Shown: positions 37,064 to 50,925, counted from the first letter of the stretch. The stretch is 64,000 nucleotides of DNA from Pseudoscleropodium purum (GCA_963969395.1 OZ017795.1:14694001-14758000), one strand, 5' to 3'. Made by a program: numbers and translations. The notes: generated from the letters alone by a model not told the origin.

Positions 37064-38144
37064 ATCGCGCAAAATTGTCCCCGGGCTTCTTGACTTCATA
37101 CTCCGGAAACTTTGAAGACCTGATCTTACTTAAATTCGAAGTTGAAATATCCTTCAATCCAAAAGCTGCATTAACATCATTGATTTCTTGCAACTTTCCC
37201 TTCCACTGAAAGGTAGAGGGAAGACACATGGAAACAACCTTCTCCCCAGACTTCATAGTTCGAGTACGATGTGGCATATGATCGGCTTCTTTCTCAAGGA
37301 TGCACTTCAATGAAACAGCAGCTTGTTGAGTATGTTTCCTCGGTTTTGACATTCTTGTATTACCATGTTCCATTGCTTCTCGATGATCTTTCACGTGTGT
37401 TTGGTAGCGAAAGAATGTGGATTGTGGAACCCCAGAAATATGCATCCAAGCTCGCATGCAGACAGGGACCTCTTCAACTGTGACCATCCTTTTCCCACGG
37501 GAATTGTAATGATATTGTCTGTGGACATCCAGCTTCATGAAGGATCTATGCTTGAATGTGGAATTATGATACATGCGCTCACGAAAAGCCCGAATCTTCT
37601 CTCTAGGAAACGGTTGAACACAATTTCGACTACAACAAACTTTGCTAGACACTACATTGATGGATTGTTTTGTAAGCAGAACCTTCGACTTCAGAGAGGT
37701 TTCACAAGGCAGGTTTCTTGACGTGCTTGAATACTGTCGTATTGATGTAGAAGAGTTTGAGTTCAAGGCTCTCGCTCGGAGAGAGTTGTACCTATCTCGG
37801 ACTTCGTGGTCATGAAAACTTGCTCCTCGATAGTGAACGAGTTTAATAGGCCAAGATATGAGTGAATAAATTTTCTCTCTTGAGATATTGACATCGGAAT
37901 GTGACTTGGAAATAAACACTACTACATGAGTGTCACCAAGGGGACCATCTGCTCCACTGACAAGGTCCAAATTTACATTATGGCAAGTACCTTCACCAAC
38001 AAGTACTCCATCTTCATTGAATAGGGTGACACATTTCATGTTCCATAACGAATGCGGAAGCCCTTCGCAGTCTAGTAAGTTCTCCATCATTTCCTCATGA
38101 ACATGGAACTCCTCATCTGATTCATTCATCTCCCCGACTGACAT
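37064..38144 (-). pseudogene. DUF7869-like gene, 5' part
   Basis: ATG at 38144 (MSVGEMNESDEEFHVHEEM) is the first methionine in the frame; the frame is open some codons further upstream without an ATG. The segment holds a region with VCCSRNCVQPFPREKIRAF, which fits the cysteine-containing N-terminal domain seen in such proteins, and WMHISGVPQSTFFRYQ, a helix-turn-helix-like stretch. It ends GDNFAR at the element border. The upstream DNA carries the first cluster of GCGCG hairpins. Intact apart from the insertion. Confidence 0.65.
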
Positions 38145-38250
38145 GCCAGTCGAAGATATATCACCAGAGTAAGACGAAGAACGGAACAAGGAAAAGTGAC
38201 TTGAAAGAATTTTACAATTTCAGGAGGAGTGCATTCAGTGAAGTAAAGAA

Positions 38251-39315
38251 ATGCATTTCAGTGCGGTTCGCGCTAAAATACAATTCCACAGAGAACAACA
38301 CAAATAATACATACACATTCCAATAACATTGATTTTCATATTACTTTTACAGAGTTCGGTTAAAAAGTAATATCTACTGCCATATACTGGAATTTAGTAG
38401 AACACAAACCAAAAAGAAAATCACATAAATTTCTATTGATTTTCATTTTGAATTTGGAGGAAATGAAAATCATTTATCTATTAATCTATAAAACATTTGT
38501 CCACCACAACTATAGAGGACAATAGGGAAATAACAATTTCCCATGCATCATAGTGAACTTAAATTTTGAATGAATTCTCCAGAATTTTGAATGGATTAAT
38601 GAACAGCCGTATGCATTTAGAGAGAATGCACGGAAGTGGAACAATGACATAGTACTGATTAAGTAAAAACACATGACGACTTTACACATCACACCTGTAG
38701 GCATCCAAAAATTTTGTATTAAACGAGTATAGTAGAATGCATTTCAGCGCGAGTCGCGCTGAAGTGCAATTCAATGATCTTTTTCCGACGACAACGTGCA
38801 TGAGAATGGAGGCCGTATTATATTCCATAATGAAGATCAATAACATAATTTTCGCTGTATTAGCTCTTAAGTAACATTATTTTCCAAATATGAATATGAA
38901 TTCCTAGTCATCTTCGGACACTTCAGAATGCACGTAAATCTAGACATACATAAATGCACATCAGCGCAAGTCGCGCTAATGTGCATTTCATTCCACTACC
39001 ATAAAACTCAATATCAAGACATATATTGGATTTCCCAAACATGACAACAAAATTGGGACACGGTAATGCATTTCAGCGCGAGTCGCGTTGAAGTGCATTT
39101 CTAGTCCAAATCATGAAATATATTGCGTTTTATCAAGACTGGATTCTTGATCCATTTCAAAACAGAATTCGTTGAATACACTTCAGCGCGAGTCGCGCTG
39201 AAGTGCATTATGCAATCTAATTTCATAGTGGGAAGACTTATAGGAACGTGTAGAAATGAAATTGAAAAAGACCCTGCTTGACTGCATTTTAGCGCGGCCC
39301 GAGCTAAACTGCAAG
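38251..39315. repeat. GCGCG hairpin family, cluster A (6 copies)
   Basis: Copies near 38251-38285, 38737-38771, 38953-38990, 39066-39100, 39178-39210 and 39281-39315. The core is AGCGCG, a 3-base loop (mostly AGT), then CGCGCT. Outer arms differ between copies (TGCATTTC, TGCACATC, CACTTC) but mostly remain complementary to the opposite side. They lie upstream of the DUF7869-like gene in otherwise AT-rich DNA. Confidence 0.85.
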
Positions 39316-39456
39316 TAAGAGAATTATTCATATATCACTTCCGATTTGGTACTTCGACACTGTAAATTTCAAACGTGTAAACCTTCTATTTTTAGTAATT
39401 CCGAAATTTAAGGAAAATTCCCATCGGACAATAACATTCTCTGACCATTTGCAATC

Positions 39457-40036
39457 TCAGATCAAGCTTCGAAATTGAAAATTCTTTGCAATGCAATTGA
39501 CAGAACATGGAAAGCATATATGACAAGTGAAGACATGCGCACTGTAATTGTAGGGAGAAGAGTGACAGATGACATAAACCTCGTCTATGCTAAATAAGTT
39601 ACGAAAACTTCTATACTGACGAAGAAGGTGGAGTGCATTATAGACGAAGGTGTGCGATGCAGTGCTTCCTCGTTGAAGGCGGACGACGAGAACAACGTTA
39701 TAGTAATGCAGAGACAATTCAGAACTTCTAAACTTCTCCACTAAACCAAACAATGCAAGGGAAAGACGCACACGAACTATGCAACGCTCACTGAAGTCCT
39801 TTCAGTGGAGGGAAAAGGTAGAAGGAGATGCCTGCAACTGGGTTAGTGATGCACATTGTACATCCTGGCGGGAACGAAAGGGCGCCAACCGTATCCAAGA
39901 TTTTGAACACATTCCTTCTAAATTCAGATGTCCCGAGATTCCTCATGCCTATGACAACTGTACATTGTAAAGCGTCTTCTAATTCTAGATTAAACCACAG
40001 TCCCCACAATTGGTAGTGGGTAAGCTGCCTTTCCAA
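39457..40036 (-). pseudogene. Unidentified coding-like remnant
   Basis: Two overlapping minus-strand frames (40036-39788 and 39771-39457) read smoothly into each other if one frameshift near 39785 is allowed: WFNLELEDALQCTVVIGMRN, KILDTVGALSFPPGC, then ERCIVRVRLSLALFG and SLHYYNVVLVVRL. The amino-acid mix looks like folded protein and unlike the AT-rich surroundings. No family is recognised. It lies just beyond hairpin cluster A and could be part of the same mobile block. Confidence 0.35.
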
Positions 40037-43000
40037 GATTCTGATTATTAATGCTTGTTGACTTCCAGCAAGTGATGTGTCTTTTTGTCATTGGGACATT
40101 GTCCACAACAGAAGGCGCAATTGCAATGCATACAGTGCGTTTTTTTATTTTTGTTTTTTAGCACTCTGACTAAAATGACTAAAGGGTGTTATTAGCAAGA
40201 TAACTATCAATTTGATTCTCCAAGTACGATGCCCTTACCGTATTTTGTCTTACATGGACTACTTAAAAAACACATACTAAAAACTTTTCATTATTTATAG
40301 AGGAATGGAACTTTGTTGCAAAGATTTTGGAGTTCTTTTCAAAGTCGGAATTACTGTTTTTTTCTTATATTGAGTACGACTGCGGAGATCCCTTCTCCAG
40401 GTCTTTTGGTTTCATTTCTCCTGAAATGCAGAAGTCGCGATATTAGTTTGTAGTACTGGAGCTTTTAAATTCGAAATTTTCTGACGATTTCATCCAAAAT
40501 TTTACTAATTGTTTTTGATAGGCTTGGTGTAGAGAAAATAATTTTGGTGCAATTTCGCTCCAAATCGCCAGAAAAAAGAACCGTGCCCATTCAGCCTATA
40601 GTAAATTAGTACTCTACAGTAAGGAATATGACTTCGAATTTTTTTCAAAATAGATCGATTTTAAGGTTATGTTTTCTTGAAGATCATATTTTGCATTACA
40701 ATTTAGGGTTTCATAGATCTTAGTAATAATATCTATAACAATGTTGAATGAGGTCAATTTCAAATGGTACCAAAAAATAGGGAGTAATTGTTTCATATAC
40801 TTGAAATGTTCACATATCAAAAAAAAATATACTGCATGCACCACCACATTGCATCAAGTTCTACATTTTTGTATTAAGTGAGTACAATTCTTGAATTCCT
40901 CATTCTATTTTTGTGGAAGGTTGAAAATGAATTGGTGTAATAGAATAGGAGAACACTGATTCGTTGCACTTTAGATGTTTGCGTGCCCCCACAAAATAAA
41001 ATTCACTACCACATGCAAGAGACAATTCTTTCATCAAGTTCTACATTCATTTTCTATTGCAATCTATGAGATTTTCATTTCAATCTTTCAAAAGGTCAAC
41101 ATTATATGGGTGCCAAAAAAATTGGAGAGTTCTTGTTTGTTCTACTTTAGACGTTCATTTGTTTCAGAATATTGGAATGCACTGCCACATGCAGGAAAAG
41201 AGGAAATTTGTACATACTGTTGATCCGTACAATTTTCTGTTTAGGATGATGTAAATGAAATTGAAATTGAAGACATGAAAAATTTGTATGATTTACCTTC
41301 CCTATTTATTAGGTTAGTTTTATTCATGAAATTTTATATTTTCACATTCTTATTTTCTCAAATGTAGTTGGCGCTAGGTTTGCTACACAATATGTATATT
41401 ACTTTCATCAATTTTGCATGTAACAGAATGTAGATGAAAAATGTATGTCTAATTCTTATATGAAAATATTGACATCCTCATATATTACATTTGCAATTGC
41501 AATATACATAGACATTGCACTTGAAAGCAATTAACCTAAACCAATTAAGAAGACATGTCAAGTGGCTTCTCTCCATATCTGCCAATAGAATAATCCAATG
41601 TTTTAAGCATTCAGTATATGAATGTATTTACCTTGATATGAAGTCAACTAAGATCCAACTTTTCCGTGAAGTACTTTCATTGTATAAGATTGTTACCGTT
41701 TTGAACCTTTACTTGATATTTGAGATTCAAATTAGTAAAATGATGTAGTAATTTAAAGAAATGAAATTAATCATAATCCTATAGTGCTATGCAAGATGGA
41801 TTGTAGATATAGGTGTTGACATTTTTTTGTTTAATCAAGACAACTTTTATTTCAACAACCCATATGCTGTAATTTATAAAGGTAAAAGCCCAAAAGACAT
41901 GACAAAAACTAAAAAAAAGAGGGAAAAAAAAATAAAGAAGACTTAGCAAATAAATTAAACCTTGGGAATTCATGACAAAACTAAATTTTTGCTAGTTGTA
42001 GGCCTTTTCCTACATAAGAAAACTTGTATTTCAATAATCCATGTACTCAAGTTTAAAAATGGGAAAGCCAAAAACACTTCATATGATTAAATAAATAACT
42101 AGAAAAAATATATGTAGAAGTTGCAAATGAGGTAAACCTTGGAAATTCATCACAAAACTAAATTTTTGCTAGTTGTAGACCTTTTTCTATGCATGAAGAA
42201 GCATATAAGTACCATCAACTTTGTAGAGCTTTCTTTTTTTTGATAATTTAGATTGTTGTTGTGACACACCCTAGAACATGCAAGTATTTTTATGGGGCCT
42301 ATGTAGAATTTATTGTAGATAAAAAAGATTTTTTAGAACTTTTTAATGATTAATCGGGACATGTTTGAGTTGAAATTGCATGACTTTGGTGCGTTTTGTC
42401 TTGTAAAGTATAGTGAATTTGGAAAATTAATCATGTGGAATATTAATAATCAGGAATAGTAGACATGGCTTTTCAAAATAATTTTTGGGCACTCTGAGTT
42501 TTTAATTTAAGAAACAACCATGCTTGATATTTTGGAATTCTTAACAACATCAAGCATATAATAAATGAATTGTTGTTATGATTGAAATGAGCATTTTTAT
42601 TATATTTTTGGTCTAAAATGGTGGATAAGGAAGTTAAAAAAAAAATTTCACGTAGAATTGATTTATGGATTCTAAACTTGGAAGTTCATGATGTTTAAAG
42701 AACTCATCATATTCAAAATTATGAAATTAGAGACTAAACTTAGTTTATGATTGTCATGACATGTAATGAACACCTTCTAGATTTTTATTGATGATGAAAA
42801 GGAGACATGCAAGTTCAAAATAATATTTTAGCATTCATTTCATTTTTGGAATGACCACTAAGGAGTGGATGTAATTAAAAAAAAATCATGAAGGTTGTAT
42901 GAATAGAATGACTATACCTATTATTTAATGAATTTCATGAAATAGAATCATTATTAGTACTTTATAGATGTCATGGTGTGGAATCATGACTACTTTCTAG

Positions 43001-43061
43001 TTTCTACAAAGTGAAGCCTTCAAATTTTATTGTACTTTAGTTTATTATTCTAAGTGACCTA
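40037..43061. other. AT-rich intergenic DNA
   Basis: About 3 kb without a supportable gene. It contains scattered near-repeats (for example CAAAACTAAATTTTTGCTAG occurs twice, near 41975 and 42155) but no defined element. Confidence 0.6.
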
Positions 43062-43606
43062 AGGTAAACCTGCCTATGACAGGCAAATCACCCATGACAG
43101 GCACCTAGGGAACTCCCCCATTACAGTCTTCCATCAACCCATGAGAAACTTTTTCTTAAAAATAGAATTAAGACTACATTAGGTTGATTTTTAGTTATCA
43201 TCAAAGCCTTGGAATATGGTTATGGAGTTATTAATAATTGTGATAGAACATTGACACCTTTCTAGTGTAAATTGTTAGTAAAAAGTTATTTTTTAATTTC
43301 TTTATGTCATATCCATGTTAGGAAATCTTGTAACCATGTTAAAGAATGTTATGACTGCTTTGGGTGGTAAGATGACCATCATGGAAACACTTTTCTGCTG
43401 ATTTGGGGTAGTCTACAGACTTTTTTGGGCAAACTAGACAGCAAACTTCGAAAATTCACAAAAAATTCATATTTTGTCGAAAAAATAAAATTCTAGTTGC
43501 TTCCTTCATTTCTCACATTTGTCTTTGTACAAAAAAAAATCAGATTTTTTTTGTCAATGGCAATAGGACAGATCAGCCATTCTGCCTGTCATAGGCAGGT
43601 TTACCT
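43062..43606. mobile_element. MITE with 24-bp perfect inverted repeats and TA duplication
   Basis: The left end AGGTAAACCTGCCTATGACA continues to GGCA, and the exact inverse ends the element at 43606. TA lies on both sides (43060-43061 and 43607-43608), as in Tc1/mariner-type insertions. The interior (545 bp in all) is AT-rich, noncoding and holds a further GACAGGC copy near 43095. The family is inferred from the TA duplication. Confidence 0.75.
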
Positions 43607-45239
43607 TACAATGTTATAGAATTTGTATGTAAAAGGCTTTATAATTATAATTGAAAATATTTAAATATTTAGGGAGTTGGCATGCAGGAAAGAAACAAAA
43701 TAAAACTATGTCTTCTTAAATTTTACATACATGGAATTCTTGTTTTTTCACTTTGTTGTACTTTTTTTTTTAAACCACAATGTCTTAGAAATTCAATGTA
43801 AAGCCATTTAAAAACTAACCATACACCTTTGAAATAATTACTCAAAATTGAATGATTTTATAGCAACTTCATTCATATTTCTTTCATTCATTTGTAATTA
43901 GATAATGAAGTCAAATGATTCATAATCAAAATATTTTTTTCTTAAACTTGATTTTGTATTGTCCTACAATGCTATGGAAGATGCAAAAAAAACCCTGCAA
44001 AAAAGTTGTGATATTTTTAGGAATTGGCATCCTACAAAATAATGAATAAATTTTATTTTTTTATCCACATTGAAATATTCACTTTGATTTGGTTGTAATT
44101 ATTCACTCTAAAACCACAATGAACATAGAATTGATAACCAAATGGATTCTAAATAATTAGAATTGTTACAATTTATGGAAACTGTATTCATATCGTTTTT
44201 CACTCTAAACTTGTTATATGAGATTCAAATTAAAAAAGATCTTAGGAATTTAAAAGAATGAAATGAATAAAATTATCAAACAATGCCATGCAAAATAGAT
44301 GGAAACCCCCCCAATGAAGTTGTATGAAATAGCAAAGAGTTTAGATTAAAAACAATTTTAAAAATTGAAATTTGTCATTGAATTGATTTACACAAGTATT
44401 TAAATCAATTGAATGAATATTGAAGTAACCATTGAATGATTGCTGCATTTAATGGTGCCTACTTATTTAAATGTTGATACTTTTTACAAAAATAATTAAA
44501 GTAAGTCAATCTTTTCTATGAAAATAATTTAATTAAAAAGTTTTTTTTTCAATGGGATAGTGTTTGCAAAGGATAAGAACACTCCAAATTCATAAAAAAT
44601 AATTCTTAAAATGACTTGTGATTAAAATAATAAATTCTTCTATCTTTTGTGTTACTTTCAAGCATGCATTCCATTCAAAAAGTAGTTAAGCTCTTTCTAA
44701 ACAATTGCACAAAATGAAATTCAACCAAATGCAATTGTTATTTGTGGACTATGAATTTTATATTAAAAGAATACTAATATTGATTGTATATCCCTAACAC
44801 ATAAATATACTTTCTAATTTTGAAAGCAAAATTTTTTGGCTAGAACAATTAAAAAATTGAACAAATTCCTCCATATTGTAACCTAAAGCACTAATTTAGT
44901 GTCAAACATCGACAAAATTAAAAATGTGGGCCAACAAAGTTCTCTATATTCGGTGTATACATTATACTACAATTTGTGTATGAAGAATAATAATGATACG
45001 CACTTGAAAGAGTTGTGTGAACCTCAAAATGTTATTAAGGATACATAACAAACTCTATTAAGAAGTTATATATAAAACCTAAATGGTAGAATTACTATAT
45101 GAGATCCTAAACTACAATAAGGGTTTACAATATGAATCCAAAGATTTGAAGTATTTTTGGGTGAAAACAATAATTAAAAATTGTTATGGCATAGTTATTA
45201 ATATCTTTGTAGTAAGAATAATTATTATTCAATGTTATG
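43607..45239. other. AT-rich intergenic DNA
   Basis: No gene, RNA or defined repeat seen. Confidence 0.6.
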
Positions 45240-47055
45240 GGAAGGCGGGTATGGGAAGTTAGGATCAGGCGGGTATGGGAAGGCGGGTACGGGAGGGTCT
45301 GGGAAGGCGAGTAAGGGCTGTAGTATTGGCCCAGTACTGGTCGGGTAGTGGCGGATTAGGTGAGTGGGCGCTAGGGTTTGGGGTCCGCCTGTGCCGATTT
45401 TTTTTTGTCTCGCTCCTCATCGCTTTGTTTTCCTTTGATTTTTTCGCTCTTCGTTGTTGAGTCTGGTGAATCTTTGACCTCCAATTGGCGTTCAGTTAGG
45501 GTTTTGCTCCGAAAGCAACGAGTCTGTTTGTGCGTCTGTTTGTCTCCTGTAGTCTTCAGTGTAGATTGCATTGGCATTCGGTGACGGATTTTTTGGTTCG
45601 AGAGCGGTACGAGGCTTTGATATTCCGTGTATAGTGAGGATTTTGTGGAGCACGCTCGAAAATTGCGTGCAGGGACGGAGCATTGCCTTCGATTGGTGGT
45701 GGTTTCTTTCTCAGGTACTTCGGTTTTGCTTCGACTCCTCTTTGTGCATGGGTTCTGTTTTATTTTAGGGGTGTCATTAGGGGCGTCAAGGAAGTGATTG
45801 GAGGCAGGTGATTGGGTTTATCATAGTTTCATTGACCATGTACACTTTGTCTTCGTGGTCCTTGTTTTGCTGGTTTACTTGCGCGTCTATGATTGTCATG
45901 GCTTTGAGTATTGGTTGTGATCGTGCTGGTCCTCCTCGTGCCTGTGTTTTTACCTTCTTTTGCTCCGTATTTTTTCTTTCATTTCCGTCCTTGCTTCTCA
46001 CTTCGTAAGCAATCACTTTATTGTTTGTGTTCAGTTGTTTTCATTGTTTTCATGCTTCTTGTTTCGATCCGGCGTCTACATGTAATTTCTTGATTACAAG
46101 ACTTTGGAATTTTCAGAAGAAATTGCTGGATTGCGTGGAGCGAGTTACGATTGGCACTTCGGTAAGTTTGCTGAGGTTTTGCTTTCATTCCTCTTTGTTT
46201 ATTGTATGTTGTTTCTGTTTTCCTTTCTGATCGATTACATTAAATGTAAGTTACTCATTTTGAATGATTTTGCGATTGGAAGAGGATGAACTGTCTCATT
46301 TTCCATACTTCATGCTCGTCTTTATCTTGTTGGTTTAGGATTGTTTGAGTTTTGAACATTATGGGCTCACCATACTGGCGCACCATAGTGAAATGAGGAA
46401 ACTGAATTAATAAAAAAAAAGTTAGTGATTCACAATAGGAGAACAGCAAGAGTTACGGGCTCTGCCAGGAGAAGCTCAGTGTAAGAAATCAGAGGTATTT
46501 CTTAAATAGAATTTGAAACTGCTTTTCATATTCATTGCAATTTTGCTTTGTACTTTGTAGGTCAGAGTTTCTTGTTTGCCACCACCAGTTGCGTGCGGTT
46601 TAGGCTTGAGGCTTGATCTAGCAACATGGTTTGCAACCGATTATATTTCTTGTTTCTTGAAGCTAAAGTCAACAGTGCTTGATCAACAGCAGTTTAGAAT
46701 TCAGGGTTTAGGGTTTAGTGGTTTAGGGTTTAGGGTTTAGGGTTTAGGGTTGCTGGCTCTTAGTGCTTGTTCGTGTGTGACCTGTGCAGTTCTGTAGAGC
46801 AAATCTCTAGTGCAAATCCGAACTTTCATTCCAGGTACTTGCCGTCATCCGTTTTTTTTTCCCCTTCTACAGGATGATTTGCGAAGCTTCTCTGTAGTTA
46901 TAGTGTTGGTGTTGACTTTTTAGATAGAGAAGTAAGTATTCTGATAGAAGTAGTAACCCTAGCGCTAAACCTTCAGATGATTATGGGCAAACCCTGAAAT
47001 GAAAGCAATGAAAGAGGAATATACCAAACCAGAATCCATTTTGAATCCTAGCATT
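45240..47055 (+). promoter_or_regulatory. GC-rich patch and possible leader region upstream of the ParB/methyltransferase-like gene
   Basis: 45240-45400 is a GGCGGGTA/GGGAAGGCGGG-rich patch abruptly different from the AT-rich DNA before it. It is followed by pyrimidine-rich, leader-like DNA with possible exon and intron borders but no convincing frame. A promoter for the plus-strand gene starting at 47968 is the likely role; not demonstrated. Confidence 0.35.
46702..46751 (+). repeat. Interstitial TTTAGGG repeats
   Basis: About seven GGGTTTA units, one disturbed (TTTAGTGG), of the plant telomere type. Short runs like this occur as telo-boxes in plant gene leaders or as telomere-derived insertions; either is possible here. 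Confidence 0.85.
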
Positions 47056-47887
47056 TGTCATTTCAGCGCGGCTTGCGCTGAAACGACACATGCTCCACTA
47101 TTAACTAACGTCGTAGACGTTAGTTTATAAACTTAACTGGAACTCATGAACAACGGTTGCACAAATATGACATGCTGTATATAAGATGCACGACAGTTCA
47201 GCGCGAGTCGCGCTAAACTGTCAATCATCGATACCAAGGCATCCCAGAGAACAGAGATTCAGACAGTAGTAAAAAACTAAACAGTAAGGCAATTTAGCGC
47301 GACTCGCGCTAAACTGTCAATCATCACCATTCCTACAACATAATATATTCATAAAACTCATTCCATTTCCTATCAAATTCTCTAGAAATAGAATATGACG
47401 AATTCTTAATTGTGCACTAAAGGCTTTACATTACCAATTCATTTCTCAAGTAGAAGAACAAAAATGATTCCAAGAAATGCATTACTATAGAAGTCCATCC
47501 GCATACAAATAGGATACAATTCAGAGCGAGCCGCTTTGAAACGACATTCTATGATCTCAAAAGCATAGCAAAGGAAGTTTCAGAAACCAAATAATAAACA
47601 ACGATAACGACGTATAAAGTAGTTCAGCGCGAGTCGCGCTAATATGCAATTGGAGAAAATGATGAAAAGTTATTCTACCGGATGAAATTACTCTCAGTGT
47701 CACCAAAAACAAATATGAATCTGACAGTCGCCGCCATAGAAAACAGTGGTTGAATGAGAGACTCAAAAATATGTACGCAAATTCATCCACTATAAAATTT
47801 CTATATTATTTACAGAAAGTCTGTAACAGTAAGACCATAATGGAACGCTATAAATGTCATTTCAGCGCGACTCGCGCTGAAATGCAT
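47056..47887. repeat. GCGCG hairpin family, cluster B (6 copies)
   Basis: Copies near 47056-47090, 47191-47223, 47288-47319, 47517-47550, 47621-47651 and 47854-47887. The last is a perfect hairpin: CATTTCAGCGCG, loop ACT, CGCGCTGAAATG. Outer arms change in step on both sides in several copies (TGTC...GACA, GACAGTT...AACTGTC). They sit directly upstream of the gene starting at 47968. Confidence 0.85.
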
Positions 47888-49412
47888 CATTATTTTCAAG
47901 AACTGCAGAGACTTCGGTTTGTGATTTGCCAGTCTGACTGAAGTCCGGAATTTTCTCATGCTGCAGAATGGAAAACCAATTAGAGGCGCTCAAGATGTAC
48001 TTCAAGAGATCCGATTTGCAGTTCTTAGATGACGACAAGACTGCTGAAGACCACTTGATTGAAGGGGAGTACTGGGTCTTCAAAGATCCAGAAGAAGTAG
48101 AAGCATGGAGTTTATTCACGATCCCTTTCATCAACCAGTTTTGCTTTTCCTACAAATTCAAGAAATCGTAGTGCTTCCTACAACTCTCTTTCTACGAGAA
48201 GATCAAAGACATCAAGGTTGACGCCCACCCAATGATCAAAATCAAGTGCATGACAACGGTACCCGGCGAGTCAAGAAGGGACCAATACCACTTTGCTATC
48301 TGCCTCGACTCGATATTAATTCCCTTCAACTTAAGTCCATTCCTGAGCAGCCTTGAGCCAACTCCATACAGAGACGAAGTGAAAGAGCTAGAGAAGAAAT
48401 TGGACAATAACGAGTGGAAGAACGCGAACGGAACTCCGTTGTCCTAGAAAAAGTTGTGTAGCAAAGTCCGGCTCCTATTCAACGACTTCTACATGCTGAA
48501 GGGGAAGATGGAAAAGCAGAATGAAATGAACCAACCATGCACTGTATCAAGGGAGATAATGAACCAAGGCGTAAGTCAAGGTTCAAAACTGAACGTGGAT
48601 CAACAGTCAGGTACCAGCCGGGGGCAGAGGAAAAGTGTACAGAAAACTCCACAGAAGAAAGGCAAGAAGGATGCTCCATCTTCATCAGAACGGAAACCGG
48701 TCACTCGGGACTCTGAAGTGTCCGAGGTCGCTGAAGGGAGCTATGTGGACGAGATGTCCAATGTTCCTTACTCATGGGCAACAGAGAAGAAACCTAACTA
48801 CGAGCAAGTGAGCTAGGTCTATAAGAAATTTTGGACGACTTGCGAGGACGCATACATCTTCAAGGTTGGGGAGAAGAAAGTGATTGACGTCTCCCAATTG
48901 GTAGATCCACCGGCAACTTTCAATATACGCTCCAAGCAAGACAACATTGTCGAAGATATGGTCAATTATCTGCTCAATATCCCCGACAAAAGCACGAAGC
49001 AGACACTTTGCGTTATGCTTGTTGGGCACGACACAATGCCCAAGAACTGGGAGGATATTGAGAATGGCAAATCCTATATTATAAACGGACAGCACAGTGT
49101 TGTAGCTAGCAAATTTATGCTAGACGAGAGAAACAAGGTGAACGAGGAAGAAAGAGAGCACTTTCGCAGGTGGAACTGCTTCGTTGTTTGGTCGAAGGAT
49201 GCGGAGACGCTCAGATGTATCTCTGCCTACTACAATCGAACCAATCACTTTGTGGCAGTGCAGCCGTCGTGGGCGACTAATATTTTAGGAGCTCGATCGA
49301 TATGGGAGGCAATGGGAAGACTGAAGAATCCCACTCCGGCAAAATCTGTGGGAGCTGTTACCATCAGTCGGTGGACAGTTGAGAACAAGAAGAACCGCAA
49401 AAATTTCCAGGT

Positions 49413-49443
49413 ATGCAGTTTAGCGCGAGTCGCGCTGAAGTGT
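49413..49443. repeat. GCGCG hairpin in intron 1
   Basis: GCAGTTTAGCGCG, AGT, CGCGCTGAAGTG; begins 2 bases inside the intron's 5' end (GT at 49411). Confidence 0.85.
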
Positions 49444-50892
49444 TCCTCCTTGAGTTGATTATGGTATATTGCAATCTCTCAATATCTGGATCGAGTGCAT
49501 AATATAACTGATTTTCATGTTATTTTGTAGGCGTTTGAGAAGGCCATGTACGTAAGATTTTCACTGATCGAGGTTGTGAAGAGCCTGAAAATTTCCAAAA
49601 CTAAGAGGAGGGAGGAGAAGTTGAAGCTGACGAACGAGTTGCGGCTGATTATTGCATCTGATGACGTCTATAAACTGTGGAGTGAAGTAATCTCTGCAGC
49701 CGCGCATGGGGAACTAATTAACCCCGACACCGACAAGATGTTTAATGCACGGGCGGGCTGGAGCCTCGAGAATTGTCTGCTTAATCGGGAGTTCTTCAAG
49801 CACTTGGGCAATCTCAGCTATGAGGAACTATCCAAGCTTGCAAAACACCTTCTGAATCAAACGGGTGGAAAGCGCAGGCATTCATATCCTAAGGTGATAG
49901 TGAAGGCAATCTCTATAGTGCAGGATGATTGTTACAGCACTAAGGAGTGGGTAGAGCGCCCTAAGCGGAAGAATCTCGTCATCAAAGAGCTTCACGCGAT
50001 TGATCCCAGCCTTGGCCTTCTCAACTCAAGGAACGAGGTGATCAACGAGAATTGGAAGGCGTTTAAGAAGGAGCGCCTCTTCTCTAGCGCGACAATGGAC
50101 ATCCTCCTTGAGAGACCTGGTGAAGCCTACTTTGGCAAAGTGAAGAGCACGCATGCGAAGCATAAGACGTGCTCTGAGTTGTCTGAAGACGCATACGATT
50201 TTTTTAAATCATTTCTTGACCACAAAGACAAATTCGAAAGGCCATCTGCAAAGGCATACTATCGGGCATATGAAGTGGCCCGAAACCAATACAAGGACTG
50301 GTCGGTGAAGTCCTGGACTGCGGAGACAAGTAATCATTTATCTCTCAGGGTTATAGACTTCCGGTCGTTGCCAAGGGTGGAGAAGAAGGAGAGCTCTATG
50401 ATGGAGAATCCTTTTTTCTTTGAAGTTCTGTCTTCACTTCAAAAGAACAAGAAGCTAGTACTTGAAGAAGTCAAGTCGTGGCTCTTCATATGTGGGGACG
50501 AGAAAGAAGAGGCCCAAGTGACGATCTTCGTGGAGTCTAACAAGGATTTGAAGAAATACTTGGTTCACTACTCCTTGTACTGCGCAGGGAGAAATGACAG
50601 GATTGGGGATCTTGCGGCCGCGAAGACACCAAAGAAGGTGTTCCTTATATTCTTGCAGCACCCTGAGAACACCAATCAAGTCACTATTCCGTCGGAGTTC
50701 AACTGTCCCGAAACACCTCGCTATATGAAGGCCCGTGCTTACAGTGAGCTAGAATATAGAATTTATAACACGGAACTGCATATGGAATTCTATCTCTGGC
50801 TGGTGAAGGCATTCGCAAGGGCAGGTACGGCAGTCTTCTCTGCCTTCATAGGGGGGAAGTTGACTTGCGCTTCGGTGGTGAGCACCGCGGCC

Positions 50893-50925
50893 TCAGTTTA
50901 GCGCGAGTCGCTTTGAATAGCAATT
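50893..50925. repeat. GCGCG hairpin in intron 2 (first)
   Basis: TCAGTTTAGCGCG, AGT, CGCTTTGAA; the second arm is degenerate. If the intron were not removed, its TTTAG would end the frame. Confidence 0.75.

Noticed and set aside
38251..39315. CRISPR array
   Set aside because: The repeats are hairpins at irregular spacing with varying arms in plant DNA, and no cas genes are present.
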